A stretch of 64,000 nucleotides of DNA from Limosilactobacillus sp. WILCCON 0051 (GTDB lineage Bacteria > Bacillota > Bacilli > Lactobacillales > Lactobacillaceae). The notes under the pieces were generated by a model. It worked only from the letters and a program-made list of their open reading frames with translations. It was not told where the DNA came from and searched no databases. Positions 1 through 8,592 of the stretch are shown here, piece by piece. The translations under genes and the position numbers were made by a program. The DNA lies in NCBI RefSeq assembly GCF_039955095.1, contig NZ_CP154878.1:744001-808000 (forward strand), written 5' to 3'. Each line of letters begins with the position of its first letter. The first letter of the stretch is position 1.

Positions 1-28
1 CGCCAACGTTGGCCCAGATTCCGATCAT
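1..28 (-). CDS. start of a DUF554-like membrane protein (partial, runs off left edge)
   Basis: Only the first nine codons are visible on the minus strand, reading MIGIWANVG before the window ends. They begin at an ATG (28-26) preceded by a GCGAGG ribosome binding site about nine bases upstream. Many DUF554 membrane proteins start with a similar M-I-x-x-W/I-x-N-V sequence, so this family is my best guess. The evidence is only a start codon, a binding site and nine residues. The roughly 190 bases between this start and the pepD terminator would be its leader and promoter region. Confidence 0.35.
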
Positions 29-215
29 TTTAAAAAACCTCGCTTTAAGTTAATCTGCCAGACTGAGCAGCATCAGCCAGACATTTTGAACATACTTAAC
101 TATTTTAGCTTATTTAATCGTTATAAAAAAGAAATTACCACAGACTCTGAAACGATCAATCAAAGGGTCAAGAAGTTGAGTGCGATTCTTAAAACAACAG
201 TGCTTTGGACGATTA

Positions 216-255
216 AAAAGACTGACGTATGTGTGCAGGACACCGTCAGTCTTTT
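216..255. terminator. intrinsic terminator downstream of pepD
   Basis: A perfect 12-bp stem (AAAAGACTGACG at 216-227 with its complement at 244-255) closes a 16-base loop. On the minus strand it is followed by a run of five T, so it ends the pepD transcript. The stem also ends in T on the plus strand and could work both ways. Confidence 0.85.
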
Positions 256-274
256 ATCAAGATGAGATTATTTA

Positions 275-1687
275 TTACAGGTTTTCATCTGTGTTAAAAT
301 TCAAAGGACAGTAATCAGTCATTTTGGTGATCAATTCGAGGCTCAACTGACGGTAGGCGTTTAAAACGTCGGTCGCGAAGTTTTCCGACTGACGCGTCAA
401 ATAGTTGGTCAGCTTGGCACCGGCCAGACCAGCTGCCTTTTCGTCGGTTGCCTGAATCATGGCAATGGCCTTGGCGTTGCAGTCTTTTTGGACATCACGA
501 AGCATTGGCAGAAAATCGTGCAGGTGACTGTCGACTAAAACGCTGGCATGCTTAAAGATCCAGTATGCTGAGTTGAGCTGAGCCGGCAGCTTGCCTCGTT
601 TGTATGGCGCTGGCGTGTCGTTGATATTGCTGAAGAATGGAACAAACGTTGATTCATTGGCAACCCCCATGGCAATCCAGTGAATGCTGTTTTTGGAAGC
701 CCGCGACGTCTGCAGAATGTGGGCTTCCTGCGTCTTGGCCAGGCTGATGGGACGGTAGCGGTGCTTTTCTTCATCTGAACCAGTACCGATTGGATCAAAT
801 GGCGTCCCTTCATAATGGGAGCCAAGGTAGGCCTGGGCGTCAAAGATTGACAGCTTGCGTTCAGGCTTCATCAAAAATGGCAGGTCGGCAGCTTCCGGCT
901 GTTCGTTTTGCGCAGCTTTTGGGCTGAACATTTGATGACCATACCAAACGCGCGGCTCACTATAGACGGCATCTGAACGGTCAGCCGTACCAAAGATCTG
1001 GCGGAAGTTAAAGGTACCAGGGTGCGGATTGAGCTGGTTCTTTTCGACGAACTCCTGAATGCCAGGATGGTACATGAAGTTGTCTGGATCGTTAAAATCA
1101 ATCTCCTGGATGGCTAATTGATTGGCAACGACAGCATAGCAGTCATCGGGAATCCGCTGGGCAACCCAGTAGTGACCAGCGCCAGTCTCAAGATACCAGG
1201 CCTCGTCATCGTCGGCAAACAGAATGCCATTGGTTTCGCCAGTTCCGTACTTGGCAACCAGTTCGCCAAGTCTTTGCACCCCTTCGCGAGCAGTCTTGAC
1301 GTATGGCAAAACGACCGTAACCATAGCCTCTTCGTTTAAGCCTTCTTTAACGAGTGGATCATAGCCTAACACCAGATCGTTGGAATAGGCGCTTTCGGTT
1401 GCACTCATGGCCACACCGTATTCATTGATGCCGGCTTCTTCAAACAGGCCGTACTTGTCGGTCCATTCTGGCGTTGCCGTATAGCGAGCACTGATCTTAG
1501 GCAGCGTCAGCTCAAGTTTGGTATCTTTAGAGACGAATTGAGATGGCATCTCGCCGCGCGCGTGAACAACCAGGCGTTTTGGCCAGGCTGCCTTGGCATC
1601 TTCATTGCGGCCGATCATGATTGAGCCATCGCGACTGGCCTTTTTACCAATCAGAATGCTGGTACATGCCGATAGTTTTTGTGACAT
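275..1687 (-). CDS. pepD: C69 family dipeptidase (PepD)
   Basis: This is a 470-residue cytosolic dipeptidase of peptidase family C69, an N-terminal nucleophile hydrolase that releases amino acids from dipeptides taken up or made during proteolysis. The sequence opens with MSQKLSACTSILIGKKAS. Cys8 is the expected nucleophile, exposed by removal of the short N-terminal peptide, and is followed by the family segment DGSIMIGRNED. The length matches lactobacillar PepD enzymes. The start has an AAGGGGA ribosome binding site. The gene is monocistronic, transcribed away from the antiporter at 1782, and ends at the hairpin at 216-255. The family is clear; exact dipeptide specificity cannot be read from sequence. 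Confidence 0.9.
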   Translation of the reverse strand: MSQKLSACTSILIGKKASRDGSIMIGRNEDAKAAWPKRLVVHARGEMPSQFVSKDTKLELTLPKISARYTATPEWTDKYGLFEEAGINEYGVAMSATESAYSNDLVLGYDPLVKEGLNEEAMVTVVLPYVKTAREGVQRLGELVAKYGTGETNGILFADDDEAWYLETGAGHYWVAQRIPDDCYAVVANQLAIQEIDFNDPDNFMYHPGIQEFVEKNQLNPHPGTFNFRQIFGTADRSDAVYSEPRVWYGHQMFSPKAAQNEQPEAADLPFLMKPERKLSIFDAQAYLGSHYEGTPFDPIGTGSDEEKHRYRPISLAKTQEAHILQTSRASKNSIHWIAMGVANESTFVPFFSNINDTPAPYKRGKLPAQLNSAYWIFKHASVLVDSHLHDFLPMLRDVQKDCNAKAIAMIQATDEKAAGLAGAKLTNYLTRQSENFATDVLNAYRQLSLELITKMTDYCPLNFNTDENL

Positions 1688-1781
1688 TTTCAGGTCCCCT
1701 TATTTGGATTTTGTAACTTCATGTATTTATTTTAACCCAAACAATCAATAAAATTAAACAAAAAGTGGAGGAAATTAAATA

Positions 1782-3611
1782 ATGGAACAGCTTTCAATGT
1801 TTATTATTATGTTTTCAGCCCTGCTGATTCCAATATTGATGGCGCGCTTTAAGGTTGCCAGCGTACCTACCGCGGTGGCCGAGATTATCGTAGGCATCAT
1901 TTTGGGGAAAAGCGGTTTTAATCTGGTCGTGCAGACCCGTGACCTGACTTTTTTATCGAGTCTGGGCGTGATCGTCTTGATGTTTTTGTCAGGGATGGAG
2001 ATCAACTTCAGTCTGTTTAAAAAGCGGCCTGGGGCACCCAAAGACAAAAAGTCGCCGGTTAATCTGGCGGTTGCCTCATTTGTCGGCATTATGCTGACGG
2101 CGTTTATTCTCGGAATGGCATTGAAGGCAACGGGGATGTTCAATGACGTTCTGCTGGCGACGATCATCTTCTCAACGGTGGCGCTTGGCGTAGTGATTGC
2201 CACGCTGAAGGAAAAAGAAATCCTCAGCCGGCCGATGGGACAGACGATTCTTTTGACGGCGGTCTTAGGCGAGGTCGTTCCCATGCTTTCACTGACGGTA
2301 TATGCCTCAATCAACGGCGGCAATGCTGAGCGCTTATGGATGATCGTGCTGCTGTTTTTGGCAGCGATTCTGCTGCTGCATCGTTTCAGACAGCCATTTA
2401 TCTGGTTTAACAAGGTTACCAAAGCAACAACGCAGCTGGACATTCGATTGGCTTTCTTTCTGATCTTTACGCTGGTGACGCTGGCAGAGACGGTGGGAGC
2501 CGAAAACATCCTGGGCGCCTTTTTAGCCGGGATGGTAATGAAGCTGCTGGAGCCAAGTGAGGCTACGCAAGACAAACTCACCTCAATTGGTTACGGCTTT
2601 TTCATCCCGATCTTCTTTTTGATGACCGGTGTCAAATTGAATTTGCGCACGCTGCTGACCAATCCGCGTGCCCTGGCGCTGATTCCGGTACTGGTAGTCT
2701 GCTTTGTTTTGGCAAAGATTGCGCCAATGCTGGTCTTTCGGCAGCGCTTCAACGGGCGGAATGCATTTGCTGGCGGTTTCCTGCTGGTTACGACGATTAC
2801 CCTGGTTCTGCCAACGCTGCAGGTCGCGCGCAATCTGCATGCCATTACCGCGACACAGTCAGATGCCTTTGTCTTGGCGGCAGTAATCGTCTGCATTATT
2901 GCACCGATCGTCTTTAACTCGGTCTACCGTCTCGCGCCAGAAGACAAGCTCAAACAGCGCGTCGTCTTTTTGGGTACGAACGTCTTCAGTGTTCCCGTCG
3001 CCCAGCAGCTGTCGCGTAACTGGTATGAGGTAAGAATGGTTACGGACAGTCAGGACAACTATAAAACCTATGACAGTGAAGTTAAAAATCTGACCTATCT
3101 GCCGGAACTAAGCGAGGCCGCCTTAGAAAAGGGCAAGTTTTTTGACTGTGACATTATGGCGATTGACTACCTGGATGATGCCAAGAATTTCCGGCTGGCT
3201 AAACTTGCCAAAGCGCATCACGTCAACCGCGTAATTGCCGGTCAAAATCAGCGCAATCTGGATGAGGACCAGCGCAACAAGCTGCAAAAGATAGGGGTTG
3301 AGATCTTTAATGTCTACAACGTACAAACCAGTGTCTTACGGGCTTTGATCGAATCGCCATCCATTATGACGATGCTTAACAGTACCGAAGCCGGGCTTTA
3401 TGAAGTCGTAGTCCGCAATCGCCGCTATACTGGTCAGCAATTGCAGGCCCTGCCGTTTATTGATCAGATGACGGTCAGTCGAATTCGCCGTGGGACGCAA
3501 TGGCTGATTCCACATGGGACGACGGTGATCGAGCCTGGCGACCACTTGATTTTTACCAGTAAAGCCAGTGACGTTGCCAATATTCGTGCTGAACTGCGCA
3601 AACGCAACTAA
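1782..3611 (+). CDS. CPA2-family cation/proton antiporter with TrkA-N and TrkA-C domains (KefB-like)
   Basis: A 609-residue inner-membrane transporter. Residues about 1-390 form a string of hydrophobic helices typical of the monovalent cation:proton antiporter-2 family. Residues about 395-510 look like a Rossmann RCK (TrkA-N) domain, starting VVFLGTNVFSVPVAQQL, and the last roughly 80 residues form a TrkA-C ligand-binding domain with a GDHLIF segment. The fusion is that of KefB/KefC-type potassium efflux or Na+/H+ exchange proteins. The ion cannot be told from sequence. A GGAGG binding site precedes the ATG, the gene stands alone divergent from pepD, and a strong terminator follows. Confidence 0.85.
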   Translation: MEQLSMFIIMFSALLIPILMARFKVASVPTAVAEIIVGIILGKSGFNLVVQTRDLTFLSSLGVIVLMFLSGMEINFSLFKKRPGAPKDKKSPVNLAVASFVGIMLTAFILGMALKATGMFNDVLLATIIFSTVALGVVIATLKEKEILSRPMGQTILLTAVLGEVVPMLSLTVYASINGGNAERLWMIVLLFLAAILLLHRFRQPFIWFNKVTKATTQLDIRLAFFLIFTLVTLAETVGAENILGAFLAGMVMKLLEPSEATQDKLTSIGYGFFIPIFFLMTGVKLNLRTLLTNPRALALIPVLVVCFVLAKIAPMLVFRQRFNGRNAFAGGFLLVTTITLVLPTLQVARNLHAITATQSDAFVLAAVIVCIIAPIVFNSVYRLAPEDKLKQRVVFLGTNVFSVPVAQQLSRNWYEVRMVTDSQDNYKTYDSEVKNLTYLPELSEAALEKGKFFDCDIMAIDYLDDAKNFRLAKLAKAHHVNRVIAGQNQRNLDEDQRNKLQKIGVEIFNVYNVQTSVLRALIESPSIMTMLNSTEAGLYEVVVRNRRYTGQQLQALPFIDQMTVSRIRRGTQWLIPHGTTVIEPGDHLIFTSKASDVANIRAELRKRN

Positions 3612-3619
3612 GCTAAATC

Positions 3620-3671
3620 AAAAACAGTGCCATGGCAGGCTGATGATCAAGCCTGCAGCGGCACTGTTTTT
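3620..3671 (+). terminator. intrinsic terminator after the antiporter
   Basis: Outer stem AAAAACAGTGCC / GGCACTGTTTTT with a nested GCAGGCT/AGCCTGC stem, ending in a T run. Confidence 0.85.
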
Positions 3672-3710
3672 ATATTGCTGAAATCGGCTGGCAACGAGAT
3701 GCTGGTTTGA

Positions 3711-3884
3711 TTATTTCTGCTCAAATAACAGAGCACAGATAATCATAACGGCAGCCAGACCCCAGGCAACTGCTTTAAAGATTCGCAGTCCTTTAGGCGT
3801 AGTCTTGATTTCTGGATGATGATTCCAGTACATTGGCATTAAAACGGCCAGCAGCACACAGCCGGTTGCAATTATCCAAAACAT
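3711..3884 (-). CDS. small two-helix membrane protein
   Basis: A 57-residue protein starting MFWIIATGCVLLAVLMP, with two predicted membrane helices (about residues 2-18 and 35-53) separated by a short polar loop rich in His, Lys and Thr, and ending FEQK. A longer reading from GTG at 3908 is possible. A GAGGTG ribosome binding site lies six bases before the ATG at 3884 and inside that longer version, so the shorter start is preferred. I do not recognise a family. It sits alone between the antiporter terminator and the thiolase promoter. Confidence 0.6.
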   Translation of the reverse strand: MFWIIATGCVLLAVLMPMYWNHHPEIKTTPKGLRIFKAVAWGLAAVMIICALLFEQK

Positions 3885-4013
3885 ATCATTCACCTCACGT
3901 AGTTTCACAAAAACTTTACCATAAAATCAGCAGTAATTGATAATCATTAATCATTTTTGGCCAATTCGCGATTGATAAAGCCTTACTTCAAAAGGTGGTC
4001 GTTAATTAATGGG

Positions 4014-4025
4014 GCAATTAATTGC
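4014..4025. promoter_or_regulatory. 12-bp palindrome overlapping the thiolase -35 box
   Basis: GCAATTAATTGC is a perfect inverted repeat that covers the -35 hexamer (TTGCAC, 4022-4027) of the thiolase promoter, where a dimeric repressor could block RNA polymerase. The binding protein is unknown. Confidence 0.4.
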
Positions 4026-4050
4026 ACTAAACGGCGAAAATCGATAAACT
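4022..4050 (+). promoter_or_regulatory. thiolase promoter
   Basis: TTGCAC and TAAACT hexamers separated by 17 bp, placing the transcription start about 30 bases before the thiolase ATG. Confidence 0.55.
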
Positions 4051-4089
4051 AGGATACGTTTGCAAGATTTCATGCTGTGGGGGAATTTG

Positions 4090-5268
4090 ATGGAAAAAAC
4101 ATATATCGTTGCTGCCCGGCGAACGCCAATCGGCAAATTTGGCAAGTCTTTAGCCGGTGTTTCTGCCGTCGAGCTTGGAGCAGCCGCAATCGCAGCCGTC
4201 GTCAAAGACAGCGGCGTAACCAAGGAGGCCGTTGATCAGGTTTTAATGGGTAACGTGATTCAAGCCGGGACTGGCCAGAATCCAGCTCGTCAGGCCGCGA
4301 TCAAGGCAGGCCTAGACTATGCCACGCCTGCAATTACGATTAATGATGTCTGCGGCTCAGGTCTGTCCAGTGTCAGTCTGGCAGCCGGTCTGATTCAATC
4401 AAATCAGGCCCGCATTGTGATTGCTGGTGGGATGGAAAGCATGTCGCGAGCACCGTATATCTTAAATCAGGCTCGTGGCGGCTATCGTTTTGGTGATGGT
4501 CAGCTGATTGATGCCCTGCAAAAGGATGCCTTGATCGATGTCGAAAACGGCTATCCAATGGGAATTACCGCGGAAAACGTGGCCAATCTTGACCGAATCA
4601 GTCGTCAAGAACAAGACGAGTTTGCCTTGCACAGTCACCAAAAAGCAGTGGCGGCACAAACCAGTCATGCCTTTGATCGCGAAATCGTCCCAGTCGAGGT
4701 TCAGACTCGCAAAGGGACTACGATCGTTAAAAAAGATGAGGCACCGCGCGCGGACACATCAATTGAAGCACTGCAGAAATTAAAGCCGGCTTTTGCCAGT
4801 GAAGGAACGGTTACAGCGGGGAATGCCTCGGGACTTAACGATGGGGCAGCGGCCGTCATGCTGGCTTCTGAATCGGCAGTCAGGGAATATGGGCTGCAGC
4901 CGTTAGCAGAGTGGAAGGCGGCAACCCTGGTCGGTATTGATCCGGCATACATGGGATTGGGACCGGCCTATGCAATTGAAAAACTATTTAACGAGACGGG
5001 GATCAGCAGAGAAGATGTTGATCTGTATGAAATCAACGAAGCCTTTGCCTCACAATCAGTTGCCTGTCTGCGGCGACTCAAGCTGGACGAACGGTGCGTC
5101 AATCCACGTGGCGGGGCAATTGCTCTGGGTCATCCGGTGGGCTGCTCGGGAACGCGGATCTTGGTAACGCTGATTCATGAAATGCAGGATCTTGATGCCC
5201 AGACCGGGATTGCCAGTCTGTGCATTGGTGGCGGCATGGGCGTGGCCTGTCTGGTTGAAAAAGCGTAA
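4090..5268 (+). CDS. acetyl-CoA C-acetyltransferase (thiolase II)
   Basis: A 392-residue cytosolic thiolase that condenses two acetyl-CoA to acetoacetyl-CoA. In lactobacilli this is the first step of the mevalonate route to isoprenoids. The acyl-accepting Cys88 lies in NDVCGSGLSS, His348 in ALGHPVGCSGTR, and the second catalytic Cys378 in SLCIGGGMG, all at standard family positions and length. The ATG at 4090 is preferred over an in-frame ATG at 4060 because a GTGGGGG binding site lies just upstream and the earlier codon follows immediately on the promoter. The partner HMG-CoA synthase is about 17 kb downstream. The gene is monocistronic with its own terminator and a palindromic candidate operator. 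Confidence 0.92.
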   Translation: MEKTYIVAARRTPIGKFGKSLAGVSAVELGAAAIAAVVKDSGVTKEAVDQVLMGNVIQAGTGQNPARQAAIKAGLDYATPAITINDVCGSGLSSVSLAAGLIQSNQARIVIAGGMESMSRAPYILNQARGGYRFGDGQLIDALQKDALIDVENGYPMGITAENVANLDRISRQEQDEFALHSHQKAVAAQTSHAFDREIVPVEVQTRKGTTIVKKDEAPRADTSIEALQKLKPAFASEGTVTAGNASGLNDGAAAVMLASESAVREYGLQPLAEWKAATLVGIDPAYMGLGPAYAIEKLFNETGISREDVDLYEINEAFASQSVACLRRLKLDERCVNPRGGAIALGHPVGCSGTRILVTLIHEMQDLDAQTGIASLCIGGGMGVACLVEKA

Positions 5269-5282
5269 TAAAGATAGAGCTT

Positions 5283-5322
5283 AAAACAGCCGACGCGTTA
5301 TCGACGAGTCTGGCTGTTTTTT
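5283..5322 (+). terminator. intrinsic terminator after thiolase
   Basis: AAAACAGCC / GGCTGTTTT stem followed by T residues. Confidence 0.8.
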
Positions 5323-5403
5323 AGTTGATTATGGTTTGGCGGTCAAATGTATCTTGATTTAGCAAAATTACGATCAGAAGTAATAATTGGCGCGGATTAG
5401 GCA

Positions 5404-5432
5404 TTGGTAAAGGGATGAAAAAATAGTAAAAT
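5404..5432 (+). promoter_or_regulatory. promoter of the PAP2 gene
   Basis: TTGGTA, 17-bp spacer, TAAAAT; start of transcription about 30 bases before the ATG at 5470. Confidence 0.55.
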
Positions 5433-5469
5433 ATTATCTTAGATGCAAAGTTTTGAGAGGATTTTGATT

Positions 5470-6105
5470 ATGAAAAAGTCGCGATGGATTGATTTTGGCG
5501 TTGTCTGCGGTTTGTTTTTTCTGGCTTTCATGTTTGCCGTTTTGCGTCATGATTCCCAGATCAAGACTATGGACCAGGCTGGGTTTGCTTTAACGCTGCC
5601 AATTACCGCCGTGAAGACTCGCGCCATGCTTTTTATCACCGCATTAGGCTCGCCCCAGTTTCTAGGGCCGGTAACGCTGGTAATGATGCTGATTTTATGG
5701 TGGAAAAAACAGCTTGGCAGCAGCATGTGGTATGGCGCGATGCAGTTTGTGGGCTATCTGCTGGTAATTTTCTTTAAGACCAGCGTAATGCGGCCACGTC
5801 CCGCTCATCGATTAGAAAAGATCGGCGGCTACAGCTTTCCCAGCGGTCATACCTTTGCAACCGTAATTTTTGTCCTAACGATTTTGGCTTTGCTTTGGCC
5901 GCACCTCAAGTCAAACTGGAGCCGACTGCTTGGCGGGATGCTTGGCGTCTGCTGGATCTTGCTGATTATGTATTCGCGCGTCTATCTGCACGTTCACTAT
6001 GCCAGTGACGTCTGGGCCGGCTTGCTGCTGGCGCTTTGCTGGTGGCTGATTGCCAATTCGCAAAAAGAACGCTTTATGAATTGGCTTGCCGAAATTCAAA
6101 AATAA
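5470..6105 (+). CDS. PAP2-family phosphatase (PgpB/BcrC-like)
   Basis: A 211-residue membrane phosphatase with about six transmembrane helices. The three PAP2 motifs are present: K-x6-RP (KTSVMRPRP), the PSGH motif (SFPSGHTFAT) and SR-x5-H-x3-D (SRVYLHVHYASD). Such enzymes remove phosphate from lipid pyrophosphates or phosphatidate on the outer face of the membrane. Undecaprenyl pyrophosphate recycling is a common role, but the substrate is not fixed by sequence. An in-frame ATG at 5443 exists. The ATG at 5470 is chosen because GAGAGGA sits ten bases before it. A tRNA gene follows. Confidence 0.85.
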   Translation: MKKSRWIDFGVVCGLFFLAFMFAVLRHDSQIKTMDQAGFALTLPITAVKTRAMLFITALGSPQFLGPVTLVMMLILWWKKQLGSSMWYGAMQFVGYLLVIFFKTSVMRPRPAHRLEKIGGYSFPSGHTFATVIFVLTILALLWPHLKSNWSRLLGGMLGVCWILLIMYSRVYLHVHYASDVWAGLLLALCWWLIANSQKERFMNWLAEIQK

Positions 6106-6164
6106 TTACTGATCACTCTTGTCAAATCTGTAAAAATTCGCTATACTAGTTAGCGTTGACTTAT

Positions 6165-6252
6165 GGAGAGTTGGCAGAGTGGTAATGCACCGGACTCGAA
6201 ATCCGGCGAACCCGTGTTGAGCGGGCGCGCAGGTTCAAATCCTGTACTCTCC
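6165..6252 (+). tRNA. tRNA-Ser (anticodon CGA)
   Basis: The sequence folds as a class II tRNA of 88 bases. The acceptor stem is GGAGAGT (6165-6171) with ACTCTCC (6246-6252). The anticodon stem CCGGA/TCCGG carries loop CTCGAAA, so the anticodon is CGA at 6197-6199, reading UCG. A long variable arm (about 6212-6226) and a T loop GGTTCAAAT are present. The CCA end is not encoded. Confidence 0.95.
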
Positions 6253-6280
6253 TTTTTCAGAGACATCTATAACTGACTAG

Positions 6281-6318
6281 AAACCCCAAAGCCTTGATAT
6301 GATAGGTTTTGGGGTTTT
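6281..6318 (+). terminator. terminator downstream of tRNA-Ser
   Basis: AAACCCCAAA pairs with TTTTGGGGTTT across an 18-base loop and ends in T, about 30 bases past the tRNA. Confidence 0.65.
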
Positions 6319-6609
6319 AGTAATTATTGGAAATTAAAAAGTTGGGATACCTGATAGACACCTAATATGGTTATTCAAAATCAGGGACTGTTTTGGGAGC
6401 CCTTGCAGAATTTATTCATTAATTAGTTTAAGGGCTAAAGTCTAAAAGCACAGAATCGCGAAATCTTACCGCCGTTCTGTGCTTTTTGCTCTAAAACAGA
6501 AAAATGCAATTGTTCATTAACAACAATGCCAGTCTGAGCTGCTTTTTTGGACGATTTCTGCACATTTTAGTTAATCTGATTCATCAATAGACAGATCGGC
6601 AATCTGAAC
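6319..6609. other. intergenic stretch after tRNA-Ser, no gene seen
   Basis: No convincing reading frame lies between the tRNA terminator and the oleate hydratase promoter. One stem-loop with a T run (6444-6487) is listed separately. The remaining sequence is AT-rich and could be an old integration scar beside the tRNA, but I see no paired attachment repeat. Confidence 0.4.
6444..6487 (+). terminator. terminator-like hairpin with no gene upstream
   Basis: AAAAGCACAGAA pairs with TTCTGTGCTTTT followed by T. It lies between the tRNA and ohyA with no coding gene feeding into it, so it may end an unseen small transcript or be left from a deleted gene. Confidence 0.6.
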
Positions 6610-6638
6610 TTGTTCCAATATTTTGTAAGCGCTATACT
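6610..6638 (+). promoter_or_regulatory. ohyA promoter with cre-like overlap
   Basis: TTGTTC, 17-bp spacer, TATACT. The sequence TGTAAGCGCTATAC (6624-6637) spans the -10 region and resembles a CcpA-binding cre site except for its last bases. Confidence 0.5.
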
Positions 6639-6697
6639 AAACGTATGAACTGATGTTATCGCTTTCGCAAGGATTATTTTACACTGGAGGGGTTTTT

Positions 6698-8470
6698 ATG
6701 TATTATTCCAACGGTAATTATGAAGCATTTGCACGTCCTCGCAAGCCTGAGGGAATCGAACAGAAACACGCCTATATTATTGGCGGGGGACTGGCTGGTT
6801 TGGCAGCGGCCGTCTTCATGGTTCGTGATGCTCAGATGCCTGGCGAAAACATTCATATCTTAGAAGAGCTGCCGGTTGCGGGTGGCTCATTGGATGGCGA
6901 GAAGCGTCCTGGCGTTGGGTATGTCATTCGGGGTGGCCGTGAAATGGAAAACCACTTTGAATGTCTCTGGGATATGTACCGCTCAATTCCTTCACTGGAG
7001 ATTCCAGGCGCTTCTTATCTGGATGAATACTACTGGCTGGACAAGGATGATCCCAACTCGTCAAACTGCCGCCTGATTCATAATCGCGGTGATCGGGTAC
7101 CTAGTGATGGCAAGTATGGTGTCGAGAAGTTTTCAAAATATATCGTCAAGCTGGTTTTGACTTCAGAAGATGAATTAGAGGGCAAAACGATTGGCGACTG
7201 GTTCCCAGATGAATTCTTCGACACCAATTTCTGGATGTACTGGTCAACCATGTTTGCCTTTGAAAAGTGGCACTCCTTGATTGAAATGCGGCGCTACTGC
7301 ATGCGCTATATTCACCATATTGATGGCCTGCCAACGCTGAGTGCCCTGAAATTCAATAAATACAACCAGTATGAGTCAATGACTAAGCCAGTCTTGGCAT
7401 ATCTGCAGGATCACAACGTCGACATTCAATACGACACCGTGGTCAACAATGTTTTGGTTGATACCAGCAATGACAAGAAGATTGCCAAAAAGATTCTGCT
7501 GACCAAGGATGGCAAGGATGAAGAAATCGTCTTGACTGACAACGATTATGTCTTTGTTACCAATGGCTCAATTACCGAGAGTTCAACTTATGGCGATCAG
7601 AACACGCCGGCACCGATCACGCACAGCTTAGGGCCTAGTTGGAAACTGTGGGAGAATCTTTCCTATCAGGATGCCGATTTTGGTCACCCCGATGTCTTCT
7701 GCAAGAACGTTCCCGACCGTGCCTGGTTCATCTCGGCTACGGCAACGCTCAAGAACCGCAAGCTGGCGCCATACTTTGAACGGCTGACCAAGCGCAGTCT
7801 TTATGATGGCAAGGTCAATACTGGTGGGATCATCACGGTTACCGACTCGAACTGGATGCTGAGCTTTACGATTCACAGACAGCCGCACTTTAAGGACCAA
7901 AAGCCGGATGAAACGGTTGTCTGGATCTACGCACTTTATTCCGACACGGAAGGCAACTACATCAAGAAACGGGTCGTGGACTGCTCAGGCAAAGAGATCA
8001 CTGAAGAATTGCTCTACCACCTGGGCGTTCCGGTTGACGATATTGAAGGCTATGCGGAAAACGACGTCAATACCGTACCAGTCTACATGCCTTACGTTAC
8101 CAGCTACTTCCAGCTGCGTAAAAAGGGTGATCGGCCGGCAGTCGTGCCAAAGGGGTCGCAAAACCTGGCCTTTTTGGGCAACTTTGCCGAATCGCCAACC
8201 CGCGACACGGTCTTTACCACGGAATACTCGGTTCGGACCGCGATGGAAGCTGTCTACACGCTCTTTAACGTTGATCGCGGCGTTCCAGAAGTCTTTGATT
8301 CCGTCTTTGACATTCGCCAAGAGCTGCGGGCACTGTACTACTTAAGCGACAAGAAGACGTTGCCGGAGATGGATCTGCCGGTGCCAAAGCTGGCTGCCAA
8401 GACCGCGCTGCGCAAACTGAAGGGAACCTGGATCGAAGAAATTCTCAAAGAGCAGCACCTGCTTGAATGA
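6698..8470 (+). CDS. ohyA: oleate hydratase (myosin-cross-reactive antigen family)
   Basis: A 590-residue FAD-binding enzyme that adds water to the cis-9 double bond of oleic and linoleic acids to give 10-hydroxy fatty acids, which detoxifies host-derived free fatty acids at the membrane. The dinucleotide-binding motif GGGLAGLAAAVF lies at about residues 29-40, and the family segment RGGREMENHFECLWD with its conserved glutamates follows around residue 77-91. The length is that of lactobacillar hydratases. The ATG at 6698 has a GGAGGGG binding site. An earlier ATG at 6653 lies too close to the promoter start point. The gene is monocistronic and ends at a bidirectional terminator. Confidence 0.93.
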   Translation: MYYSNGNYEAFARPRKPEGIEQKHAYIIGGGLAGLAAAVFMVRDAQMPGENIHILEELPVAGGSLDGEKRPGVGYVIRGGREMENHFECLWDMYRSIPSLEIPGASYLDEYYWLDKDDPNSSNCRLIHNRGDRVPSDGKYGVEKFSKYIVKLVLTSEDELEGKTIGDWFPDEFFDTNFWMYWSTMFAFEKWHSLIEMRRYCMRYIHHIDGLPTLSALKFNKYNQYESMTKPVLAYLQDHNVDIQYDTVVNNVLVDTSNDKKIAKKILLTKDGKDEEIVLTDNDYVFVTNGSITESSTYGDQNTPAPITHSLGPSWKLWENLSYQDADFGHPDVFCKNVPDRAWFISATATLKNRKLAPYFERLTKRSLYDGKVNTGGIITVTDSNWMLSFTIHRQPHFKDQKPDETVVWIYALYSDTEGNYIKKRVVDCSGKEITEELLYHLGVPVDDIEGYAENDVNTVPVYMPYVTSYFQLRKKGDRPAVVPKGSQNLAFLGNFAESPTRDTVFTTEYSVRTAMEAVYTLFNVDRGVPEVFDSVFDIRQELRALYYLSDKKTLPEMDLPVPKLAAKTALRKLKGTWIEEILKEQHLLE

Positions 8471-8498
8471 TTGAAGCAATTTATATAACCAGAACGTC

Positions 8499-8534
8499 AA
8501 AAGACCACCAGCACTGATCTGCGGGTGGTCTTTT
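8499..8534. terminator. bidirectional terminator between ohyA and serA
   Basis: AAAAGACCACC pairs with GGTGGTCTTTT; T runs on both strands suit the two converging genes. Confidence 0.85.
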
Positions 8535-8592
8535 GCTATTGAGTAAATAAATTAAGCTAAATGATCAGACTTATGGCTGCTGATTGAGTAGA

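Noticed and set aside
2..265. Plus-strand open frame of 88 codons at the left edge
   Set aside because: It runs through the whole stem of the pepD terminator and has no recognisable family. The minus-strand start with a binding site at 28 is a better explanation of the edge.
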